Shown: positions 6,732-12,353 of the stretch, piece after piece
Layout: each line of letters begins with the position of its first letter
Numbering within the stretch: position 1 is the first letter of the stretch
DNA from: CAZUGA01 sp964626505
GTDB lineage: Bacteria > Pseudomonadota > Gammaproteobacteria > Methylococcales > UBA1147
Assembly (NCBI GenBank): GCA_964626505.1
Contig: CAZVFR010000094.1
Span: forward strand, 1-12,353
Direction: 5' to 3'
DNA length: 12,353 nucleotides
Made by a program: the position numbers and the translations under genes
Notes under the pieces: model-generated
What the model saw: the letters and a program-made list of their open reading frames with translations, nothing else
What the model was told of the DNA's origin: nothing
Databases searched by the model: none

Positions 6732-8200
6732 ACGTCCGAACCTTGTGGACTCTCCAAATATTCGACAAACAACGCAGACAATTCGGCATTCCCATTCCAG
6801 TTACGCATGAACCGCCTGTGATCCCGCGCAACCCGGCGGCGCGCCAGCCAATCACACCAATGCTCCCGCATTGCATCCAGATCGACCAGTACGATTTTAT
6901 CGTCTTCAACCAGAATATTGGTTCCCTTCATATCACCATGGCTTATTTTACAGGCCGCCAGCCGTTTAAGTATCGCACCAATATTTTTCGCGGTTTGGCG
7001 TACCGGATACTGGTCAATGTCGTGGGTTTCGAAATACTGCAGGCAATTCATTCCCTCAAAGGATTCAGTTATAAAATACGCTTTGCGGCGTAGCGGTCCC
7101 CACCGGCTTTCGACTAGAGCCACAGGCTTGGGTGAGTCCACGCCATAGAAACGCAATCGATGTGCATTGCGCCACGACACCGCGGCCCGACTGGCTCGAA
7201 ATGCCCGATTAAGCCCATGCCTCCAATTCTTTATATTGTAACGTTTTACAATTAATTCACGCCCATCGACTTCAACACGCGCAACCGTGCTGGTATTACC
7301 GCGCTTTATAAACGTACCTTTTTCCATACCCGCGTCCAGATCCGAGATCAAAGCACGTAAACCCGGCGCATCGTATTTGCGATTAATCACTGCGATTTTA
7401 TGCCACGACCTGGAACACACATAATCGGTGCAACTGCGAAATATCTTTTCCAACACTACCGACTTTCTGTGCCGACGCCAACGTGACAAAGCTTTTTGCA
7501 AAGATAGCCGGTCTCCAGACTCGGATTCAATACCCCGGACCCGCAGATATTCGGCAAAAGCGTCATCTAACCACGCATCATACTCTGACTGAAATTGGGC
7601 CAGCAGCAAAGCCAGATTATCCAGCCATTGTTTGCTAGCTGGGGCTTGTTCCATTGCAACGATATTGGCCGCATCCAACGTATAGATCGTACCGCGAGCG
7701 AACAAAAAATTATTAAGGTGTAAATCCTGTTGTAAAATCCCAGCATTGTGATGACCCGCGATTAAACTCACAAGTTGCAACAAAATTAGCTTTTTGTCCT
7801 TATGCAGCGCGGCATTCCAATAGGCCTCACCGTTGGTTCCATCCTGCACGTACTCGAACAAAAGAACCTGAATCTCCGCGAGTTTAATCTTCGTATGGTA
7901 TAGCAAGGCTGGCGAATCTACACTCGTGGCCCTAAGCATTTCACACCCGCGTTGCTCTCTCGCCGCGTGAATTCCAGCACGTCGCCAATCCAGAAAAATT
8001 TTTACGAAAACTCGACGACCGCGCCAATGTCCCAGGCAGGCGATACGCTTTTGGGGAATGCAACGGTAAAGCGTGGAGCATTCGAGTAAATCGGGCGCAC
8101 TAGGGTCAGGCGATAAATCCAAGCTTAGTTCAACGCTACAACGTCCCGGTTGAACGGCGTCAAAAGCTTCACGAATCTCCACCCTGTCCAAGCTCCTCAT
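6728..8200 (-). CDS. Tandem double-domain LPS kinase (InaA/WaaP-like)
   Basis: The 490-residue protein contains two protein-kinase-like folds in series. The first has VFVKIF (Lys67), QQDLHLNNFLF (157-167, Asp159 and Asn163/164) and LDAANI (175-180, Asp176). The second has LIVKRY (Lys319), SHGDMKGTNILV (420-431, Asp423 and Asn428) and LVDLDAM (438-444, Asp440). Both lobes keep the catalytic Asp, metal-binding Asn/Asp and ATP-anchoring Lys, so both could be active. Family membership (InaA/Kdo/WaaP-type sugar kinases) and position next to waaP suggest phosphorylation of core heptose or Kdo. I recall a long InaA-family gene of similar size in the Pseudomonas aeruginosa core locus, beside wapQ-wapP-waaP. 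Start is ATG 8200 within TAATG, one base of overlap with the ligase stop. A GTG at codon 7, behind GAGGAG, is an alternative. The stop overlaps the waaP start as TTGA. No membrane segment is seen. Confidence 0.8.
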   Translation of the reverse strand: MRSLDRVEIREAFDAVQPGRCSVELSLDLSPDPSAPDLLECSTLYRCIPQKRIACLGHWRGRRVFVKIFLDWRRAGIHAAREQRGCEMLRATSVDSPALLYHTKIKLAEIQVLLFEYVQDGTNGEAYWNAALHKDKKLILLQLVSLIAGHHNAGILQQDLHLNNFLFARGTIYTLDAANIVAMEQAPASKQWLDNLALLLAQFQSEYDAWLDDAFAEYLRVRGIESESGDRLSLQKALSRWRRHRKSVVLEKIFRSCTDYVCSRSWHKIAVINRKYDAPGLRALISDLDAGMEKGTFIKRGNTSTVARVEVDGRELIVKRYNIKNWRHGLNRAFRASRAAVSWRNAHRLRFYGVDSPKPVALVESRWGPLRRKAYFITESFEGMNCLQYFETHDIDQYPVRQTAKNIGAILKRLAACKISHGDMKGTNILVEDDKIVLVDLDAMREHWCDWLARRRVARDHRRFMRNWNGNAELSALFVEYLESPQGSDV

Positions 8201-9459
8201 TAGCTGTTGCGCAGCCGATCTCGGGCCACGGGCTCAGATTGAACATGATCGCAGCTATCGGCCGTATTGAATAATGTTGTGGGAGCAAGCCTAGAGCCCA
8301 TAGTCAGCGCAGTAATAGTAGCGAGAGGAAACCAGAAAAAAAACCAAATTTGAGCAGGATTTAGCAAAAGTTTATGATAATCCGTCGCCACACAGACCAG
8401 TGCAAAAAGCACCAAAGCCGCGTAGGTAGTATCATGCCGCACGCTACTCTGACCTACAGCTTCGATAAAAATCAACAATACGACCGCACCCAACAAAATA
8501 CCACCGACCAAGCCACCATAAATCAAGTGGGATACGTACACGCTATGCGCGTGATTCAAGGTGTGATTGCCGTTAATAATGAGCGCCTCGTCGGTATTCA
8601 CACCATAACCAAACCACGGTGCTTGGATAATACGTTCCAAGGCATTAGCCCAGGCCGCAAACCTGAAGTGATCGCCGCCGTGGCGCATCAAATACCAACT
8701 GGACTCAATTACACCCGCTTGGATCAGCGAAACATAAACAATTCCCGCGACCAACGGCACGATAATTAAAAAATACTGCCTCCGCATAAGCTGTATGAAA
8801 ATGAAGGTCACGACCAGCGCCAGCCAAACCCCCCGGCTCCAGGTTAAAGCGATATCAATCAGCAACACTGCAAGGATCAAAGTATAAATCCAGCCACGAT
8901 TCCCCGGGGCTCGAGTAAGAAAATGACAATAGCAAGCTATCGCGGCAAGTCCGTAGCAGGCCGCTGCAATATTTGGGTGGTATAGCGCACCCCAGTTTCT
9001 GAGCCTAATAGCCGGAAACGAATGATCCGCGTAAAAGACACTGATCGACACCACCGACATAGCGCCCGCAACATAAACCATCCCTATAAAAACCTTTGAC
9101 AAATAGCTCTCATCACGACTGATAAGCCGGCACAAGACCGCGATAAAAACCAGCAGGTTGATTGTCCGAGCAAGATAGCTAAAGTACTCGGGTTGCCGAG
9201 TCGCGGGATTCCAGCTTATTGTCAAATAGACATAAAATATAAATACACAAATGGCTACAAACAACTTCGAGCGCAGCAGCCATTTTAGCTCCGCAACAGT
9301 AACCGTTAGTAGATACGGCAACAATATCGCTGCGTAATAAAAATTCTTCAGCGAATTTTCAGTCGGAAAAAAATAAATCCCCAGCAAGAAAATCATTACC
9401 GTGACTTCCAGTATATTCTTTGATTCAACCCAGATTCTTGTTATGGACAAAAAATACAT
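8200..9459 (-). CDS. O-antigen ligase family membrane protein (WaaL-like)
   Basis: WaaL-type ligases transfer undecaprenyl-linked O-polysaccharide to lipid A-core on the periplasmic face of the inner membrane. The 419-residue protein is strongly hydrophobic, with about 10-12 membrane segments (for example 20-32, 41-57, 67-82, 101-112, 121-142, 193-206, 211-224, 229-250, 312-334, 345-358, 370-388). It carries the Wzy_C/WaaL-like landmarks: LTWSRGVWLAL (205-215, Arg209), then a large periplasmic loop with HFRFAAWANALERI (264-277, Arg266), PWFGYGVN (281-288) and NHAHSVYVSHLIYGG (302-316). The conserved Arg and His of this loop are the expected functional residues. The family also contains Wzy polymerases, so a polymerase role is possible; the core-operon context favours ligase. 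ATG 9459 lacks a clear Shine-Dalgarno; ATG at codon 22 (9396) is an alternative start. The stop TAA overlaps the next start by one base. Confidence 0.82.
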   Translation of the reverse strand: MYFLSITRIWVESKNILEVTVMIFLLGIYFFPTENSLKNFYYAAILLPYLLTVTVAELKWLLRSKLFVAICVFIFYVYLTISWNPATRQPEYFSYLARTINLLVFIAVLCRLISRDESYLSKVFIGMVYVAGAMSVVSISVFYADHSFPAIRLRNWGALYHPNIAAACYGLAAIACYCHFLTRAPGNRGWIYTLILAVLLIDIALTWSRGVWLALVVTFIFIQLMRRQYFLIIVPLVAGIVYVSLIQAGVIESSWYLMRHGGDHFRFAAWANALERIIQAPWFGYGVNTDEALIINGNHTLNHAHSVYVSHLIYGGLVGGILLGAVVLLIFIEAVGQSSVRHDTTYAALVLFALVCVATDYHKLLLNPAQIWFFFWFPLATITALTMGSRLAPTTLFNTADSCDHVQSEPVARDRLRNS

Positions 9460-9526
9460 ATTTTCGCTTTGTCTTTAAAAAAGAAACTGCTGCAAAGTGC
9501 CCACTACGCTTTCTATAAGTTAGAAA

Positions 9527-10354
9527 CTAATAACATATGAACGTACCTCTAATACCCCGCGCCCACTGCTGAATAACATAAACCAGCACTTTTCGGAAAA
9601 TACGATATTTGAATTTCATTCGAAAAAGAAGAGAAACCTGGTCTTTCTCCTTACTCGAAGTATCTATTTCTTCTACTCCAGCCAATTCCCCTAACCAAGC
9701 TGTGTCTTTTTCATAACCCATATCAATAAGTTTGGATGAAATTGGTCCATGTATTCGCAACTGCGATACTATCCGTCCTTTATGTTGCCGCCATCGCCCG
9801 ATACTGGTCGAATTAATAGGCCGTAATCCACTCAATGCTCGATCGGCGGCATCCGATGGACTAGCGTATTTATGAAACTCCGAAAAATTACGTGTTTTAC
9901 GTAAAAAATACATGCGCTGTAGAATTTTATTTTGCACCGCATCGGGATCACCTACCAAATCCTCATAACAAATACGCAAACAACGCGGATGATTCAATAC
10001 TTTCAGGCTGTAATCATGATACAGATTCCAAACTCTCAAGTTGGACCAGTAACGCGAGGGTTCTTGCCTATGCCGACTGACAATAACGTCCCTTGGATCT
10101 CTTAGCATATAAACGACCCAAAGCGCTCTGTTGAACCTGAGTAATGCGGGCATATAGGGCATTTCACTCGGATGTTTCGAACAATAAATTCGGGCTTTCG
10201 CGGGGTCGCTTCTGAATATACTTTTTTCATGTTCACAATAGTCCTCAATAGATAAACAGGTGGTCATCAATTCCATCATCAGAGTTGTACCACTTCTTGG
10301 CGAACAACCAACGATATGGATATGATGCATATTTGAAACCATTGTGGAGAACAT
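9527..10354 (-). CDS. PAPS-dependent sulfotransferase family protein
   Basis: The protein is predicted to transfer sulfate from 3'-phosphoadenosine 5'-phosphosulfate to an acceptor, here probably an LPS or cell-surface sugar. The N-terminal P-loop-like 5'-phosphosulfate site is GCSPRSGTTLM (16-26). The 3'-phosphate site is MLRDPRDVIVSRH (83-95, Arg85 and Ser93). YEDLV (130-134) and the INSTSIGRWRQH stretch (180-191) are also typical of bacterial sulfotransferases. At 275 residues it is a normal size. The C-terminal 35 residues are basic and hydrophobic (RMKFKYRIFRKVLVYV), perhaps anchoring it to the inner membrane. An in-frame TAG lies three codons before ATG 10354, so that is the longest start; Met5 and Met9 are alternatives and none has a clear Shine-Dalgarno. 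It sits between a glycosyltransferase and the ligase on the same strand, which suggests core or O-chain sulfation, as known for LpsS in Sinorhizobium. Confidence 0.85.
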   Translation of the reverse strand: MFSTMVSNMHHIHIVGCSPRSGTTLMMELMTTCLSIEDYCEHEKSIFRSDPAKARIYCSKHPSEMPYMPALLRFNRALWVVYMLRDPRDVIVSRHRQEPSRYWSNLRVWNLYHDYSLKVLNHPRCLRICYEDLVGDPDAVQNKILQRMYFLRKTRNFSEFHKYASPSDAADRALSGLRPINSTSIGRWRQHKGRIVSQLRIHGPISSKLIDMGYEKDTAWLGELAGVEEIDTSSKEKDQVSLLFRMKFKYRIFRKVLVYVIQQWARGIRGTFICY

Positions 10355-10410
10355 AAAGGTCGACTAAAGAGCTACGATAATCGCCAGCATCATTGTTTAA
10401 ATTAGCTCCT

Positions 10411-10422
10411 TGGGGTTTTCCC
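10411..10422 (-). other. GC-clamped hairpin in glycosyltransferase-sulfotransferase spacer
   Basis: GGGG-TTTT-CCCC forms a 4-bp GC stem, extended by one T-A pair (10410/10423), with a 4-nt loop. It lies 57 bases upstream of the sulfotransferase ATG and 55 past the glycosyltransferase stop. No T-run follows on the minus strand, so it is not a classic terminator. It could be an RNA processing or attenuation element between two genes of one operon. Confidence 0.4.
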
Positions 10423-10449
10423 CAGCCTACTGATAGCATCCAAGAAAAA

Positions 10450-10463
10450 CATTCGAAATTCGA
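10450..10463. repeat. Tandem ATTCGAA heptamers
   Basis: ATTCGAA occurs twice back to back (10450-10456 and 10457-10463), each copy containing the palindrome TTCGAA. The pair sits just past the glycosyltransferase stop (10477) in the 122-bp spacer. It could be a protein-binding site for an internal promoter serving the sulfotransferase, or simply chance in AT-rich DNA. Confidence 0.3.
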
Positions 10464-10476
10464 AAATTGGATTTCA

Positions 10477-11430
10477 TTAGCGCAACTGAGGAATAAATAA
10501 TCTAAATGCTCGGAGAACCACACAACGATAGAATTGCTTTCGCAACCGCGGGCTTGAACCGAGAGAGTAACGTAAGCGGTGGTATTCAACTAAAGCCTCG
10601 CCGTATAGTTTTGCTTTGACCATCCGCTTAACAACAGTCGCCGCAACACCATTCGACAAATGATAATTCATAAAATCTCTACTCAAATATCCCTTTAATA
10701 CGAAATTCTCACCGGATTGCATCATTGCATCCAGCGCCAACAACGCGCGTCGCGCTTTTTCAGAAGCCTCTTGTTGGCTCAAAGACCCACTGCGACTATG
10801 ATACCGATATGAAACAGCATTGGAAAACCCAAGTCTTTCAATGCTTACGTGCGACATTACGTCCAACACCCAGATTCGATCTTCGCCATTAGAAATCTTT
10901 GTATTGACTAAAATTGCATTTTCAACAACGATGGAACGGCGCACCATAATCACCCAGCTACCCGGCTTGCCAGTACGCCAATAATAAGCCAACGGCGATT
11001 CGTTCTCGGCGATAGGCTTTAAGTCTTCACGAACTATTTTATTATCCGGCGCAATCCGACAAAAAGACTGCATGACAACATCAAAACTGTTTTGCTCGGC
11101 ACAATCCAATGCGGACAATAAACCATAAGCATCTATTTCATCATCGGAATCGCAACGCTGTATCCATTCTCCCTCGCATAATGCCAATCCATCATTAACG
11201 CAGGCACCTACTCCGCCATTCTGCTTTCTCGCCAGCACCTTGACATTTTTTCTGCGCATGGCGAATGCTTGGCACATCGCCATGCTTTGATCTTCACTGG
11301 CGTCATCCACTAAAACGATTTCGACACGCTGTTCCGGAAGTTCTTGCAAAGAAGCAAACAGCCTCTCGAGGAATGGTTCCGAATTAAAAACCGGAATATA
11401 GATGGAAAGCCGGATAGGTTGGGTCGGCAT
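10477..11430 (-). CDS. Family 2 glycosyltransferase
   Basis: This is a GT-A-fold, GT2-type enzyme that should use a nucleotide-sugar donor to extend a core or O-chain sugar at the cytoplasmic face. The 317 residues (from ATG 11430) show LSIYIPVFNSEPFLERLFASL (8-28), VEIVLVDDASEDQS (36-49), NGGVGACVNDGLALCEGEWI (71-90) and the DxD-type metal site CDSDDEID (93-100). A weaker C-terminal half contains SNGEDRIWVLDV, with GED as a possible catalytic acid region. No membrane segment is present. The reading frame extends three codons upstream to a TTG (11439), but ATG 11430 gives the usual short N-terminus before the first beta strand; neither has a clear Shine-Dalgarno. It is the first gene of the minus-strand envelope cluster and diverges from msbA. 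Acceptor and sugar cannot be told from sequence. Base composition looks more AT-rich than in purEK, as is common for surface-sugar genes. Confidence 0.88.
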   Translation of the reverse strand: MPTQPIRLSIYIPVFNSEPFLERLFASLQELPEQRVEIVLVDDASEDQSMAMCQAFAMRRKNVKVLARKQNGGVGACVNDGLALCEGEWIQRCDSDDEIDAYGLLSALDCAEQNSFDVVMQSFCRIAPDNKIVREDLKPIAENESPLAYYWRTGKPGSWVIMVRRSIVVENAILVNTKISNGEDRIWVLDVMSHVSIERLGFSNAVSYRYHSRSGSLSQQEASEKARRALLALDAMMQSGENFVLKGYLSRDFMNYHLSNGVAATVVKRMVKAKLYGEALVEYHRLRYSLGSSPRLRKQFYRCVVLRAFRLFIPQLR

Positions 11431-11903
11431 TGCTAACAACTACGCTAAAAATTAATTCTCAAAAAAGGCGCTCTCCTTTGCAAAGCTCTCGGGTTTTTCA
11501 TGTCTTTTCTTATCGCAAAGTATTACTGCATTACACGTTTTGTGTATTCAATAATTCACTACCACCACAAACCCTTGAAAACGCTACTTCAATGTTAATT
11601 TCAGTTATATTCCGAGGCTTAAATAAAAATCAGAAATAGGTAGCACTCGCCAAATTTCTAGGCAAAAGCTACACTTGGATGGCGCTATTTGCAAGGAATT
11701 TGAAGCGTCGATCATCGAAATAGGTAACAGGCACTGAAACAATCTTGGATAAGCACTATTTTTTGCGATCAGTTACACTCCAATTTTGTAGTTTTTAAGC
11801 AACATATCAGAATAAATGCCTAATATTATGTAGCTTTAGCCCCATTATCTTGTTAGAATTTTACAACAAATCCGCACCACTCGATACCCCTAGAAACTCT
11901 AAC
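11431..11903. other. Divergent intergenic region between glycosyltransferase and msbA
   Basis: These 473 bases hold no supported gene; short ORFs here have no recognisable content. The stretch is AT-rich and must carry the promoters of the minus-strand LPS cluster and of msbA. Visible elements are the 10-bp palindrome CTTTGCAAAG (11477-11486), flanked by two direct copies of GCTCTC; a small TACAC/GTGTA hairpin near 11532; the 10-nt direct repeat GAAATAGGTA (11633-11642 and 11717-11726), each soon followed by GCAC; the near-palindrome TCGATCATCGA (11708-11718); and an extended -10 motif near msbA. No T-run terminator or tRNA is seen. Confidence 0.7.
11851..11859 (+). promoter_or_regulatory. 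Candidate extended -10 promoter for msbA
   Basis: TGT-TAGAAT matches the extended -10 consensus TGnTATAAT at five of six hexamer positions plus the TG. It lies 44 bases upstream of the msbA ATG, giving a leader of roughly 35-40 bases. No good -35 hexamer sits 16-18 bases upstream, which is acceptable for an extended -10 promoter. No Shine-Dalgarno is obvious before the msbA start. This is inference from pattern only. Confidence 0.4.
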
Positions 11904-12353
11904 ATGGACGATTTAACTGATCCACAATCCGGAGCACAAGTCTATAAGCGATTGCTCGCTTATATCCGCCCCCATTGGAAAAAATTCGTAATCAGTATCG
12001 GCGGATATCTGATGTACGCAACCTCGCAGCCTATGTTTGCCCGACTATTGCAGTACATCGTCGATTCGCTGCAATCCCTGAACCGCGAAGGAATCTATTG
12101 GGTTCCGGTTGCGTTTGTGGGAATCGTAATTTTTCGTGGTGTCGGATCGTTTCTGGGCAGTTACTTCCTGGCGATGGTCTCGTACAACATCATCCACACG
12201 CTACGCTGCCAAATTTTCGAACGCTATACGGTATTGCCCGCGGCCTATTTTGAAAGTTCGAATTCCGGACATCTGATCTCCAGAATCACTCATAACGTTA
12301 ACCTGGTGACATCGGCGGCGACCAACGCGATCAAAGTGGTAGTCCGCGAAGGT
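11904..12353 (+). CDS. msbA: Lipid A export ATP-binding/permease protein MsbA (partial, 5' end)
   Basis: MsbA is the homodimeric ABC flippase that moves lipid A-core from the inner to the outer leaflet of the inner membrane, upstream of the WaaL ligation step. Only the first 150 residues are present; the frame is open to the last base. The sequence matches the ABC transmembrane domain N-terminus of MsbA: YKRLLAYIRPHWKKF (14-28), TM1 at about 27-50, TM2 at about 66-92 (WVPVAFVGIVIFRGVGSFLG), then the hallmark cytoplasmic stretch LRCQIFERYTVLPAAYFESS (100-119) and SGHLISRITHNVNLV (121-135), ending in VVREG. The ATPase domain lies beyond the window. Start ATG 11904 fits the family N-terminus. 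It is transcribed divergently from the LPS cluster, and the context supports MsbA over a generic ABC exporter. Confidence 0.92.
   Translation, partial: MDDLTDPQSGAQVYKRLLAYIRPHWKKFVISIGGYLMYATSQPMFARLLQYIVDSLQSLNREGIYWVPVAFVGIVIFRGVGSFLGSYFLAMVSYNIIHTLRCQIFERYTVLPAAYFESSNSGHLISRITHNVNLVTSAATNAIKVVVREG

Noticed and set aside
10245..10589. Minus-strand ORF of 114 codons spanning the glycosyltransferase end and sulfotransferase start
   Set aside because: It overlaps two well-supported genes in another frame and its product (many W, C, N, Y) matches no family.
11477..11486. CTTTGCAAAG palindrome as a terminator
   Set aside because: It has no loop, and the flanking GCTCTC copies are direct rather than inverted, so no terminator stem forms.
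11430..11639. Plus-strand ORF of 69 codons in the divergent region
   Set aside because: No start context, no recognisable product, and it lies in AT-rich promoter DNA.

Overview
The window looks like chromosomal DNA of a gammaproteobacterium, at roughly 45-50% GC by eye. The grounds are the PurE/PurK pair, a WaaP that can be lined up with the E. coli protein almost end to end, and an LPS-core gene cluster divergent from msbA, an arrangement reminiscent of Pseudomonas. I cannot name the genus; a methanotroph-like (Methylococcales) or similar environmental lineage is only a guess. There is no tRNA, rRNA, CRISPR array or intact insertion sequence. A run of 10 Ns at 1202-1211 is an assembly gap inside a gene.

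Layout, left to right. Bases 1-188 are non-coding and carry one arm of a composite repeat. Positions 189-3219 (minus) are one SNF2-family helicase gene with two N-terminal SWIM zinc fingers and a C-terminal region I do not recognise. The N run falls between its helicase motifs IV and V and splits it into two reading frames; I read it as one gene of about 1008 residues. The 3220-3455 spacer holds the second, inverted arm of the composite repeat and an 11-bp inverted repeat. Positions 3456-5047 (minus) are purE-purK, overlapping as ATGA, for the AIR to CAIR steps of purine synthesis.

Positions 5194-11430 (minus) form one cell-envelope cluster. In transcription order it reads: family 2 glycosyltransferase, PAPS-dependent sulfotransferase, WaaL-type O-antigen ligase, a protein with two tandem kinase domains, WaaP (LPS heptose kinase), and a DUF2490 outer-membrane beta-barrel protein. 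The last four genes are joined by 1-4 bp overlaps and are probably translationally coupled. A 0.47-kb non-coding region separates this cluster from the divergent msbA (11904 onwards, cut by the window end), the lipid A-core flippase.

Together the right-hand 7 kb appears to build, decorate and export LPS. The glycosyltransferase adds sugar, three kinase domains add phosphate, the sulfotransferase adds sulfate, WaaL joins polymer to core, and MsbA flips the lipid-linked core. The most interesting points are sulfation and heavy phosphorylation encoded in one core operon, the fused double kinase, the double-SWIM helicase with an unassigned C-terminus, and the matched inverted composite repeats on either side of that helicase.
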